Below are positions 17,914 through 26,823 of a stretch of DNA of 64,000 bases, in pieces (position 1 is the stretch's first letter; each line of letters starts with the position of its first letter). Made by a program: the position numbers and the translations under genes. The notes below the pieces were generated by a model, which worked only from the letters and a program-made list of their open reading frames with translations, had not been told where the DNA came from and did no database searches. Origin of the DNA: Pontibacter ummariensis (GTDB taxonomy: Bacteria; Bacteroidota; Bacteroidia; Cytophagales; Hymenobacteraceae); assembly GCF_900188175.1 (NCBI RefSeq), contig NZ_FZOQ01000021.1, forward strand, positions 1 to 64,000, read 5' to 3'.

Positions 17914-19314
17914 TTAAAAATGTATAGCACGATTCTCCGTTGCTGCCAAACATGCCTCTTTGAATGTTTCATAAAATGTCGGATGCCCGTGTGACATTCT
18001 GGCTATATCTTCAGCTGATGCACGATAATCCATTGCCACAGTTGCTTCTCCGATCATATCGGAAGCACGGGGACCGATCATGTGTATGCCCAGTATTTCA
18101 TCCGTCGTCTTATCAGCAAGAACTTTAATAAAGCCTTCCGTATCATTGTTCATGCGAGCCCGGGCATTGGCTTTAAATGGAAAAGACCCGATTTTATATG
18201 TTCGCCCTGTTTGCTTCAGCTGCTCCTCTGTGTAACCTACGCTTGCTACTTCCGGCCAGGTGTAAACAATGTTTGGAATTGTTAAATAATTAATGTGAGG
18301 CTTTTGCCCTGCAATTGTCTCTGCTACGTATACGCCTTCTTCGGAAGCCTTGTGCGCCAGCATTGCACCTCTAACCACATCGCCAATGGCATAGACATTG
18401 GGCACATTGGTTCTGAAATTTTCATCCACGGAAATTTGTCCTTTTTCGGTGGCAATGCCGATGCCTTCCACATTTAGCCCGGCAGTATACGGTCTTCTGC
18501 CCACAGCCATGAGGCAATAATCCCCCTCAAGGGTAATTGATTTCCCCTTTTTGTCTTCAGCAGTCACGATAACCTTATCAGTATCTGCTTCTGCCCTTAC
18601 GACCTTATGTCCCAGGAGAAAAGTGAAACCGAGCTTTTGTAATGAGCGCTGTAACTCTTTGCCTAATGCAGCATCCATGCTTGCAATGATGGAATCCAGG
18701 AACTCAACTACTGTAACTTTTGATCCAATCCTCGCATATACTGATCCAAGCTCCATTCCGATGACACCGCCCCCAACAATGATGAGATGTTTTGGTATTT
18801 CCTTTAAAACCAAGGCTTCTGTGGATGATATGATTCGCTTTTTATCAATTGTGATTCCAGGCAATGAGGAAGGCTTTGAACCTGTGGCAATTATGATATT
18901 TTTTGATTGAATAGTTGTAGGGTTAGCCTCTCCATTATTTACCGCAATAGTATGGGCGTTTACAAAGCTCCCAGTGCCATGAAAAACATCCACTTTGTTC
19001 TTCTTCATCAAAAAAGCAACTCCATTAACTGTCTTTTGAACTACATCTGCTTTGTGGGCTACCATCTTGTTGATGTCAATGGCAAGATTCTCCAGGGTTA
19101 TACCATGGTCTTTGAACTTTTCCTGCGCATCATGAAAACGCTCCGAGCTATCGAGAACAGCTTTGGATGGAATACATCCTACATTAAGACAAGTTCCTCC
19201 AAGCGTTGAATATTTTTCAATTAACGCTGTTTTCATCCCTAATTGTGCGCAACGGATTGCTGCTACATATCCTCCCGGGCCTGAGCCGATTACTGTTACA
19301 TCATATTTTTCCAT
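17914..19314 (-). CDS. lpd: Dihydrolipoyl dehydrogenase-like flavoprotein, copy 1
   Basis: A 466-residue class I pyridine nucleotide-disulfide oxidoreductase. The FAD-binding motif GSGPGG lies at residues 10-15. The redox-active disulfide is C42-x4-C47 (GGTCLNVGC), the NAD-binding motif is GGGVIG near residue 183, and the C-terminal His-Glu pair is in HGHPTFYE. All match lipoamide dehydrogenase rather than mercuric reductase, which would end in a vicinal Cys pair. It lies downstream of a CDF transporter in a metal operon with no pyruvate or oxoglutarate dehydrogenase genes nearby, so its job here is probably a thiol redox one. A second copy lies at 21603-23003. Confidence 0.92.
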   Translation of the reverse strand: MEKYDVTVIGSGPGGYVAAIRCAQLGMKTALIEKYSTLGGTCLNVGCIPSKAVLDSSERFHDAQEKFKDHGITLENLAIDINKMVAHKADVVQKTVNGVAFLMKKNKVDVFHGTGSFVNAHTIAVNNGEANPTTIQSKNIIIATGSKPSSLPGITIDKKRIISSTEALVLKEIPKHLIIVGGGVIGMELGSVYARIGSKVTVVEFLDSIIASMDAALGKELQRSLQKLGFTFLLGHKVVRAEADTDKVIVTAEDKKGKSITLEGDYCLMAVGRRPYTAGLNVEGIGIATEKGQISVDENFRTNVPNVYAIGDVVRGAMLAHKASEEGVYVAETIAGQKPHINYLTIPNIVYTWPEVASVGYTEEQLKQTGRTYKIGSFPFKANARARMNNDTEGFIKVLADKTTDEILGIHMIGPRASDMIGEATVAMDYRASAEDIARMSHGHPTFYETFKEACLAATENRAIHF

Positions 19315-19574
19315 GATAGATGGTATTGATTTCAGATTCTGTTTCTATGTTCCCTTCTTTTAAATGTTAATCCCGGCTTTGATGCTGATTGCTATTACCA
19401 CACCTATTTTGATCAATGACCGATTTACTTTATCTCAAAACTTCGAAAGATTGTTTTCAGGGCTTTGCTTGGCGCAGAACTGTTGTTTATTCCACGTTCA
19501 AAACTACAGCACACTTCTTATAGTTATTGTTTTCATTTTAATCAAGAAAATGATTGAAGCTTCTCATTCTTAAT

Positions 19575-20210
19575 TTATTTCCCCGTGTGCTCCTCCTCCT
19601 TTTCAATTTCTCCCATTTTGCGAGCCTTTTTTGCCTTTCTTAGAATTTTTACACCTCCTGTTAGTACAATTCCGGCTAATATGAATCCAGTTAACAAATC
19701 AGGAATCGGGGAACCTAAAAGCATTACGGCGACCCCGGATAAAACAATGCCCAAATTAACAAGCATGTCATTACTGGTAAATTCCATTGAAGCTTCTATG
19801 TGTACACCTTTTTCTTGTTGAGGTTTTAATAAACGCATGGCTATAACATTGCTGGCAGCATTCACGATGGCAGTTATTATCATAGCCCAGCCAATTGGGT
19901 CTGTTTCTGTAAAAAAGCGTCTTACAACCTCAAAGAGCAGCAATAGCCCCATTATGATCAGAAGGATTCCGGAAAGGGTGGCTGCCCGGGCCTTGGCAAC
20001 AACACCTTTCCCAATGGCATAAATACTAACTATATAAACAGCTGAATCAGAAAGATTATCAAGCGCAGCGCCTACTAAACCTGATGATTCAGCCAAGAAA
20101 CCTACGGTTCCAGCCATAACGACCTGAAACATGTTTATGGCAAGCACTAACCATAGAGCCTTTCTTTCAGCCTTATTACTTGGGTTTAATTCTAATTCTT
20201 CATCACCCAT
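19575..20210 (-). CDS. CDF-family cation transporter without C-terminal domain, copy 1
   Basis: A 211-residue membrane protein of the cation diffusion facilitator superfamily with about six helices. The usual metal-site pairs are altered. Helix 2 reads ALDNLSDS (Asp-x3-Asp, where Zn carriers have His-x3-Asp). Helix 5 reads SNDMLVNLG (Asp-x3-Asn instead of His-x3-Asp). The cytoplasmic C-terminal domain of typical CDF exporters (about 80 residues) is missing, leaving only a charged tail. Substrate unknown; an Asp-rich site would favour harder ions such as Fe(II) or Mn(II), but this is inference. It lies 25 bp after the P450 gene and is paired with lpd copy 1. Confidence 0.85.
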   Translation of the reverse strand: MGDEELELNPSNKAERKALWLVLAINMFQVVMAGTVGFLAESSGLVGAALDNLSDSAVYIVSIYAIGKGVVAKARAATLSGILLIIMGLLLLFEVVRRFFTETDPIGWAMIITAIVNAASNVIAMRLLKPQQEKGVHIEASMEFTSNDMLVNLGIVLSGVAVMLLGSPIPDLLTGFILAGIVLTGGVKILRKAKKARKMGEIEKEEEHTGK

Positions 20211-20235
20211 ATTTATTGTTTTTTATAATAAAATC

Positions 20236-21492
20236 TTACTGCCCTTCAACTGGCTTTACGTTCGTTATGATGAATTTACTTTCAGGAAGCGTAGGCATTC
20301 GGCTCAGGCTAAAGCTCAGGTCCTGCGCAGGCACTTCGTACTGCATGTGGCTGACTAAAAATTCAACGGCCTGCTTCATGGTTTGAATGGTTACCCACTC
20401 TCCCGCACACCGGTGACCGGAGAGATGATGTCCCCCGCCTTGCGGAATAAAATTAAACGGGGTGCCATTCCAGTTAACAAAACGTTCCGGATTAAATTCT
20501 TCTGGATTTTGCCACTGCCTTGGATCGTGGTCTGTGCCATATAAATCCAAAAGCACCAACGTGCCTTCTTTGAAGGTATAATTACGCCATGTGAACTGTT
20601 TACGGACCTGGGCGCCTACCATTGGGGCAAAAGGGTAAAAGCGCCTTACTTCCTGAACAAATGGCTCTGTAAGGTTGGCTGCACCACTCTTAAGTTTATC
20701 TCTGTACTGAGGATATTGTTGCAGGGCAAGGGCACAGAAAGTAATATAGGTGGCAATGGCAACAGTGGGGCGCAGTATATTAATCAGCTCAACGGCTGCA
20801 ACCTTTTGGTCAAGAAAGGTGCCATCCAGCTCACGGTGAAAGGCAATTACGTGTGCGGCCGTTCCTTTCTCTGCCTGCATTTTCCCATTTCGGATATTTC
20901 CTATTATAGAGCCAATCCATTTTTCAGCTCTGATGCGTGCTAGCCTGCCGCGCCACCACCGCCATCCAACACCGCCAAAGGCATCTACCATGGCACCAAA
21001 ATCTTTTGCCCGCAGCCGTACTTCGCCTTCTTTTAAGGGTACCCCCGACCATTCGCACACCGCCAGGCAAAGGAGGGCCTGTACCTCATCAAAAAGAACA
21101 ACCTCCTTTTGTCTTTCCCAGCGAATAATGTAGTCCTTCCAGACATGCGCTGTAATGTCCGACAACTTATGAAGATTTTCAGGCGACATCAGCGACATAA
21201 ACATTTCCTTTCGTTTCCGGTGCGCCGCATTGTCAAGCGTTTGTACACCCTTTTGCCCAAACAGGGTTTTTTGCACCCGCTTGGGCGTAGCGCCTTTTCG
21301 CTTGAATTTTTCCGCGTCGTAAAAGACAGCCGCCGCTTCTGCACCGCTGATGCAGATGGCCGGCTTAAACATCAGCCGTGTCTTGAAAATGTCCGAGCCA
21401 TATTTTCTACAACGGTTAGGTATAAACATAAAGCCTTCTTGTAGCAAGGCAAGGGTGCTGTCTAAGCTTTTTTCAACCGGAATGTTTGCCAT
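20236..21492 (-). CDS. CYP152-like cytochrome P450 (fatty-acid peroxygenase)
   Basis: A 418-residue P450 resembling the Bacillus P450-BSbeta (CYP152) peroxygenases. These use H2O2 to hydroxylate fatty acids at the alpha or beta position and need no reductase. The heme-binding loop is PQGGGHHLSGHRCAGE with proximal Cys362. The I-helix has the Arg-Pro pair (about residue 240, LRPTVA) that anchors the fatty-acid carboxylate and replaces the acid-alcohol pair of monooxygenases. The EVRR segment is the ExxR motif. No signal or membrane anchor. It is placed between the two CDF-Lpd modules, an unexpected location. It could detoxify peroxide or modify membrane acids under metal stress. Confidence 0.92.
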   Translation of the reverse strand: MANIPVEKSLDSTLALLQEGFMFIPNRCRKYGSDIFKTRLMFKPAICISGAEAAAVFYDAEKFKRKGATPKRVQKTLFGQKGVQTLDNAAHRKRKEMFMSLMSPENLHKLSDITAHVWKDYIIRWERQKEVVLFDEVQALLCLAVCEWSGVPLKEGEVRLRAKDFGAMVDAFGGVGWRWWRGRLARIRAEKWIGSIIGNIRNGKMQAEKGTAAHVIAFHRELDGTFLDQKVAAVELINILRPTVAIATYITFCALALQQYPQYRDKLKSGAANLTEPFVQEVRRFYPFAPMVGAQVRKQFTWRNYTFKEGTLVLLDLYGTDHDPRQWQNPEEFNPERFVNWNGTPFNFIPQGGGHHLSGHRCAGEWVTIQTMKQAVEFLVSHMQYEVPAQDLSFSLSRMPTLPESKFIITNVKPVEGQ

Positions 21493-21602
21493 CGCTGAAT
21501 GATGTTAAGGTAGAACGTATAAATTTGAAAAAAGCCAAAGTTATATGTCATGTTTACAAAGCTGACTATACAAAACCGATTCCCATTCCATTCTTACTCT
21601 GG

Positions 21603-23003
21603 TTAGAAATGAATAGCGCCTTTCCCGGTTGCAACGAGACAGGCTTCTTTCAGGCTTTCGTAAAATGTGGGATGGCCGTGCACAACGTTTGCAACGCCAC
21701 TAGCAGTGCAACGGTCATACATGGCCAGTGCCGCTTCGCCCACAATATCTGCAACGCGAGGGCCAATCATGTGTATGCCCAGTATTTCATCCGTCTGGCT
21801 GTGCACCAGCACTTTGATAAATCCTGCGGTGTCCATGTTCATGCGGGCACGGGCATTGGCCGTGAAAGGAAACGAACCTATTTTGTAATCCACACCATTG
21901 GCAATAAGTTCTTCTTCGGTATGGCCCACGCTGGCCACTTCGGGCCAGGTATAAACAATGTTGGGAATAGAAAGGTAATTGAGGTGTGGGCGAAGCCCGG
22001 CAAACTGTTCAGCTACGTACACGCCTTCTTCCGAAGCTTTATGGGCAAGCATAGGCCCCCGTATTACATCGCCGATGGCATAAATATTCGCCACATTGGT
22101 TCTGAAATTTTCATCCACCGCAATCCGTCCGCCTTTTTCAATGGCAATGCCAATGGCTTCCATGTTAAGTCCGGCTGTATATGGCTTTCTGCCAATAGCC
22201 ATCAGGCAGTAATCGCCTTCAAACGAGACCTGTTCGCCTGCTTTGTTCTCTGCTGTTACAACAACTTTATCTCCCTGGTTAGTCGCACCGGTTACTTTGT
22301 GGTTGAAGTGGAACGAAAACCCCAATTTGGAAAGCGGCTTTTGCAATTCCTTGCCCAACGACTTATCCATTGTGGCAAGGATTTGCTCCATGTATTCAAC
22401 AACAGTGACCTTGGCACCGATGCGGGCATAGACCGAGCCAAGTTCCATTCCAATGACGCCGCCGCCAATTACAATCAGGTGTTTGGGAACTTCCTGCAAC
22501 ACCAGGGCTTCAGTAGAAGAAATAATGCGCTTTTTATCTATAGTTACGCCGGGGAGTGATGAGGGCTTAGAGCCGGTAGCAATCACCACACGGACCGTTT
22601 CCAAATCAGTTTGCTTGCCATCGACAGCCGTTACCCGGATTTTGGTGGCAGATAAAAAAGAGCCAACACCGTAAAACACGTCCACTTTATTTTTGCGCAT
22701 CAGGTATTTGACGCCATCGCCTGTTTTTTTCACCACATCGGCTTTATGGGCAATCATTTCGGAAAGGTTGATTTGAAGATTGTCGAGATGAATACCATGG
22801 GCCGCAAACTTTTCTTTGGCATTGTGATAATGCTCCGAGCTTTCCAATACAGCTTTAGAAGGAATGCAGCCCACATTAAGACAGGTGCCCCCTAAGGCAT
22901 CGTATTTTTCAATCATCGCCGTTTTCAGTCCTAATTGACCGCAGCGGATGGCACAAACGTAGCCACCGGGACCAGAGCCGATTATAATTACATCATAAAT
23001 CAT
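21603..23003 (-). CDS. lpd: Dihydrolipoyl dehydrogenase-like flavoprotein, copy 2
   Basis: A 466-residue paralogue of the product at 17914-19314, of identical length and with long identical stretches. It has FAD motif GSGPGG (residues 9-14), redox disulfide C41-x4-C46, NAD motif GGGVIG and C-terminal HGHPTFYE. All catalytic residues are kept, so both copies should be active. It lies 11 bp after a CDF gene, as copy 1 follows its own CDF gene, so the pair CDF-Lpd was duplicated as a unit. It reads into the P450 gene after 110 bp. Substrate in this setting unknown. Confidence 0.92.
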   Translation of the reverse strand: MIYDVIIIGSGPGGYVCAIRCGQLGLKTAMIEKYDALGGTCLNVGCIPSKAVLESSEHYHNAKEKFAAHGIHLDNLQINLSEMIAHKADVVKKTGDGVKYLMRKNKVDVFYGVGSFLSATKIRVTAVDGKQTDLETVRVVIATGSKPSSLPGVTIDKKRIISSTEALVLQEVPKHLIVIGGGVIGMELGSVYARIGAKVTVVEYMEQILATMDKSLGKELQKPLSKLGFSFHFNHKVTGATNQGDKVVVTAENKAGEQVSFEGDYCLMAIGRKPYTAGLNMEAIGIAIEKGGRIAVDENFRTNVANIYAIGDVIRGPMLAHKASEEGVYVAEQFAGLRPHLNYLSIPNIVYTWPEVASVGHTEEELIANGVDYKIGSFPFTANARARMNMDTAGFIKVLVHSQTDEILGIHMIGPRVADIVGEAALAMYDRCTASGVANVVHGHPTFYESLKEACLVATGKGAIHF

Positions 23004-23014
23004 AGTTGCTACTT

Positions 23015-23632
23015 TTAGATATTTGGTCTTTTACTATTTTTTTTTGTTTCCTGAGCTTCTTTCAGGATTTTATAGCCCCCCCATAAACTAATCAATACAA
23101 CAATTACTCCTACCACCAAATCAGGAATGGAAGATTTTAAAAGCATGACTCCTAAACCCGAAACCACAATTCCTAGGTTTATCCACATGTCATTATCTGT
23201 AAAAATGATGGAAGCTTTTATATGTACGTCGCCTTTTTCATTGGACTTCAGAAGGCGAACAATCCAGTAATTACTTGCCGTATTGATGATGGCAACAACA
23301 ATCATTGCCCAGCCGACCGGTTCGGAACCTTCAAGAAACTTATTTATGACATCAACCAAGAGAAGTACGCCCACACCCATTAGAAAAATACCTGAAAAAG
23401 TAGCTGCCCGCACTTTGGCCTGCATACTTTTTCCTACTGCATATAAGCTTACCAGGTAAACAGCCATGTCGCCTGAACTATCCAGCGCCGTCCCTAACAA
23501 GCTGGAAGAACTGATAATAAAACCCACAATACCGGCTAGTGCCACCTGTGAAAAGTTTATCCAAGTTACTTTTATCAAAATCTGCCTTTCTTGCCTATTA
23601 TTAAGGTTTAGGTCTAATTCTTTATCGCTCAT
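23015..23632 (-). CDS. CDF-family cation transporter without C-terminal domain, copy 2
   Basis: A 205-residue paralogue of the CDF protein at 19575-20210. It has six helices and no C-terminal cytoplasmic domain. Helix 2 reads TALDSSGDM (Asp-x3-Asp) and helix 5 reads TDNDMWINLG (Asp-x3-Asn), the same unusual metal-site pattern as copy 1. I chose the ATG at 23632 because its first residues (MSDKELDLNL) align with those of copy 1 (MGDEELELNP); a longer frame starts at 23665. It is followed after 11 bp by lpd copy 2. Confidence 0.85.
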   Translation of the reverse strand: MSDKELDLNLNNRQERQILIKVTWINFSQVALAGIVGFIISSSSLLGTALDSSGDMAVYLVSLYAVGKSMQAKVRAATFSGIFLMGVGVLLLVDVINKFLEGSEPVGWAMIVVAIINTASNYWIVRLLKSNEKGDVHIKASIIFTDNDMWINLGIVVSGLGVMLLKSSIPDLVVGVIVVLISLWGGYKILKEAQETKKNSKRPNI

Positions 23633-23720
23633 AGTTACAACTTTTGTTTTATGGTTTACTGTCAAAGTTTAAACCTTCACTCAACAGCAAGATTCAAGTT
23701 GTGTATAACGACACCGTTTA

Positions 23721-24047
23721 TCACTTTATACACCTACCTGTTGGGCATGTATTATTCAAAATAGACTGAAATAAAGGCAAACAAGGCAAAACCAGAAATA
23801 TACCTGCTAAAGGAGCATCATAGTTTCTATTTGCCTCTGGAATCATTTCTTCTATGGAAGCGATAAATAAGATACATGCTATAAATGCAAGCAGAGAAAA
23901 TTGCACAATATTAGGGCTGATCCTTACGGCAAAGTACCCTACTGTAGCACTTAAAATAACCGGTATGGCAAGAGAGGCAGATAATAGTATTCGTTTTAAC
24001 CTTGTCGTTTGTACACTATTTTCTTCGGTCTCAAGGCTTTTGCCCAT
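23721..24047 (-). pseudogene. ZIP-family metal transporter, C-terminal fragment
   Basis: A 108-residue frame with three hydrophobic helices. SLAIPVILSATVGYF and the later ASIEEMIPEAN match the last three helices of ZIP transporters. The N-terminal half with the metal-binding helices 4 and 5 is absent. Only 80 bp separate the start from the lspA stop, so there is no room for it. It has its own ATG and a polar leader, so it might still be translated. As a transporter it should be inactive. It could also be a divergent short membrane protein. Confidence 0.5.
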
Positions 24048-24127
24048 AATTACTCTTTAACAAAACAAGATTGCTTCCCCTTTCTATCCTTCATAGGTAT
24101 ATATTTAAAGGTTATTAAAGATAAATG

Positions 24128-24754
24128 CTAGTTTACTTTATGTTCATTAAAAAAATTCTTCTGAAATATTAATAGGGCAATTACACCAGTAAATACCCAT
24201 ACATCAGCCGTATTGAATACCGGGGAGAAAAACTCAAAGGGTTTGCCTCCCCAAATCGGCAACCAATCCGGATGCGTAGTGTTGATAACCGGGAAATACC
24301 ACATATCCACTACGCGCCCATACATCAATCCTGCATATCCACCTCCAGGCGGAAAAGCTCTTGCGGCATTCAACAGCGCAGGGTCGCTTTTTTCAAAAAT
24401 CAGCCCGTAGAAAAGACTGTCAATCAAATTGCCCAATGCACCGGCATAAATGAAGGCAACACAGAGAATGAAGCCTTTATGACACTTCCCTTTGATAATT
24501 TTTCGTAAATAAAAAGTACCCCCAATAACAGCGGCAAGGCGTAAGAGCGTTAGGGCAACCTTTGCAATGTCTCCTTCACCCAACTTCAATCCCCACGCCA
24601 TGCCAGGGTTTTCCAAAAAATGCAGCCGGAACCAGTCCAACCCAAACACTTTGAACTCTTCTCCATAGTAAAAGTTGGTTTTAATATAGACTTTAATGGC
24701 CTGGTCTATGGCAACTAAAAGTAGGATTAAAACAAAAACATGTTTTCCTTTCAT
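24128..24754 (-). CDS. lspA: Lipoprotein signal peptidase (LspA)
   Basis: A 208-residue signal peptidase II, the inner-membrane aspartyl protease that cleaves prolipoprotein signal peptides after lipidation. Helix 1 contains AIDQAIK (the conserved D-Q-x2-K). The two catalytic aspartates lie in GNLIDS and FNTADVW. Four transmembrane helices are visible. Accessory lspA genes are common in metal islands, where several products are lipoproteins; here the RND adaptor is one. I start at the ATG at 24754; a frame opening at 24778 adds eight residues. It follows the P-type ATPase gene. Confidence 0.9.
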   Translation of the reverse strand: MKGKHVFVLILLLVAIDQAIKVYIKTNFYYGEEFKVFGLDWFRLHFLENPGMAWGLKLGEGDIAKVALTLLRLAAVIGGTFYLRKIIKGKCHKGFILCVAFIYAGALGNLIDSLFYGLIFEKSDPALLNAARAFPPGGGYAGLMYGRVVDMWYFPVINTTHPDWLPIWGGKPFEFFSPVFNTADVWVFTGVIALLIFQKNFFNEHKVN

Positions 24755-24800
24755 TAAAAACATTAGGCTGTGGAACAAGGCACTCCTGACATTATCGATC

Positions 24801-26813
24801 CTATATTTTCATTCGCTGTATTCTAACAGCGTTCAATATTGCCAATAGCGCAACCCCCACGTCAGCAATAACGGCTTCCCACAAATTCGCTACGCCACCG
24901 GCTCCAAGAGTCAGTACAATAACTTTCACTGTCATTGCCAGAATGATGTTCTGCCACACAATACGGCGGGTGTGCTTTCCGGCTCTGATGGCGGAGACAA
25001 TTCGTGAGGGCTGGTCGTTTTGAATGACAACATCGGCGGTTTCGATGGTAGCGTCACTGCCCAACCCGCCCATGGCAATCCCTGCATCTGCCAGTGCTAT
25101 TACCGGCGCATCGTTTACACCATCGCCCACAAAGGCAATACGGCGTCCTTCGTTCTTAAGCCTTTGCACCTGTTCTACCTTTCCTTCAGGCAGCAAGTCG
25201 CCATACGCTTCGTCTATGCCAATCTGCTTTGCAACGTTGTCTACTACGCTTTGCTTATCGCCGGAGAGCATGACAGTTTTGATGGAAAGCGCATGCATAT
25301 CTTTCACTGCCTGAAGCGCATCTTCCTTTATTTCATCGGCAATGGTGATATAGCCGACATATTGATTGTCGAATGCCACCACGACGATGGTGTCTACTGT
25401 CTGCTCAATTTCTTTCGGGTAGGTAATACCAAACTTGCGCATAAGCTTCAGGTTGCCCGCCAGGATTTCCTTTCCTTCAATTCTTCCTTTTAAACCGTGA
25501 CCCGTAATTTCTTCTACATCTGTTGCCACCGTATCCCTGTCTATGTTATTGGCATAGTCAATAACAGCTTTCCCCACAGGGTGCGTTGAGTTTCTTTCCA
25601 GTGCAGCCGTTAACCGCACCAATTCGTCTTTCCCGATTTTATTCGGCACCACCTGCTGCACCCGGAATACACCTTTGGTCAGGGTGCCTGTTTTATCCAT
25701 GACTATGGTATTGACTTTGGTCATGACGTCTAAAAAGTTTCCGCCTTTGAATAGGATACCGTTACGGGAAGCAAGCCCGATGCCTCCGAAATAACCCAGC
25801 GGAATAGACACCACCAACGCACAGGGGCAACTGATGACCAGGAAGACCAATCCCCGGTAAAGCCAATCGTTGAAATTGTAATCATCTACAAAGAAATAAG
25901 GCAGTGCTACCAACAGGAAGGCAAGGGCAAACACAATCGGCGTATAAACTTTTGCAAAGCGGGAAATAAACAATTGGGTTTGCGATTTGCGGGCAGTCGC
26001 ATCCTGCACCATTTCCAGGATGCGGCTTAACTTACTGTCCTTAAACAGAGCGGTTACCTTTGCCTCGCTTACTGTATTGAGGTTTATCATGCCTGCCAGC
26101 ACCGGCTCGCCCTTATATTTTGTATCCGGTTTGCTTTCGCCGGTAAGGGCTGCCGTGTTGAAAGAGGCATTTCCCGACACAAGTTCACCATCCAGTGCCA
26201 CCTTTTCACCCGGTTTCATTTGTATCACTTCACCCATTTCCACTTCTGATGGATGAACAACTGTTGCCCTACCGTTCCTGATTACCGTTACTTCTTCGGG
26301 CCGGATATCCAGCAAGGCCTTGATGCTTGCTTTTGCCCTTTTTACAGCTATACTTTGAAACCATTCTCCAATACCATAAAAAACCATAACGGCCACGCCT
26401 TCATCATATTCGCCAATGTAGAATGCTCCTAAGGTTGCCACGCTCATTAAAACAAACTCATTGAAAAAATCGCCACGACTCGCCTTGCGAAACGCCAGGT
26501 CCAGCACTTTGTACCCTGCCAGCAAATAGGCTATCGCATTAATGATAAGTGATCCCAGTTTAGGGAACTCGATACCAAACCCATACTCGAGGGTTAGCAT
26601 TACTGCCAGGATGCAAAAGGCGGCAATCAGGTTCCAGTTCTCTTTGAATCCAAAATCCACTTTAATGGCTTTTCTTCCTGTATCCACCTTTACATCTCCT
26701 GGCAGGTCGTACCCGTCCTGCTTGATTTCCTCCTTTTTGGCAGCAACATCCGTAATATTAGAAAGTTCTTCTCTTCCCGATGATTGTTTACTTGTTCTCT
26801 TATTCAGTTCCAT
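24801..26813 (-). CDS. Heavy-metal P1B-type ATPase (Zn/Cd/Co exporter type)
   Basis: A 670-residue metal-exporting P-type ATPase. It has the transmembrane metal site CPC (SCPCAL), phosphorylation motif DKTGT, actuator motif TGES, nucleotide-binding HP (STHPVGKA), and hinge GDGVNDAPV. The last helices carry a conserved Lys-Asp pattern (MTVKVIV, ADVGVALLAILNAVR) typical of the Zn/Cd/Pb group (ZntA/CadA). It has no N-terminal HMA domain, only a charged, disordered first 45 residues, so it lacks the usual regulatory metal-binding domain. It would pump ions from cytoplasm to periplasm, from which the CzcA-type pump could expel them. Confidence 0.93.
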   Translation of the reverse strand: MELNKRTSKQSSGREELSNITDVAAKKEEIKQDGYDLPGDVKVDTGRKAIKVDFGFKENWNLIAAFCILAVMLTLEYGFGIEFPKLGSLIINAIAYLLAGYKVLDLAFRKASRGDFFNEFVLMSVATLGAFYIGEYDEGVAVMVFYGIGEWFQSIAVKRAKASIKALLDIRPEEVTVIRNGRATVVHPSEVEMGEVIQMKPGEKVALDGELVSGNASFNTAALTGESKPDTKYKGEPVLAGMINLNTVSEAKVTALFKDSKLSRILEMVQDATARKSQTQLFISRFAKVYTPIVFALAFLLVALPYFFVDDYNFNDWLYRGLVFLVISCPCALVVSIPLGYFGGIGLASRNGILFKGGNFLDVMTKVNTIVMDKTGTLTKGVFRVQQVVPNKIGKDELVRLTAALERNSTHPVGKAVIDYANNIDRDTVATDVEEITGHGLKGRIEGKEILAGNLKLMRKFGITYPKEIEQTVDTIVVVAFDNQYVGYITIADEIKEDALQAVKDMHALSIKTVMLSGDKQSVVDNVAKQIGIDEAYGDLLPEGKVEQVQRLKNEGRRIAFVGDGVNDAPVIALADAGIAMGGLGSDATIETADVVIQNDQPSRIVSAIRAGKHTRRIVWQNIILAMTVKVIVLTLGAGGVANLWEAVIADVGVALLAILNAVRIQRMKI

Positions 26814-26823
26814 ACAATGCAGT

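Noticed and set aside
17914..19314. Mercuric reductase
   Set aside because: It lacks the vicinal C-terminal Cys pair and HMA domain and has the His-Glu dyad of lipoamide dehydrogenases.
21486..22559. 357-codon open frame on the plus strand
   Set aside because: Antisense to lpd copy 2. A similar antisense pattern in copy 1 reflects shared codons, not a gene.
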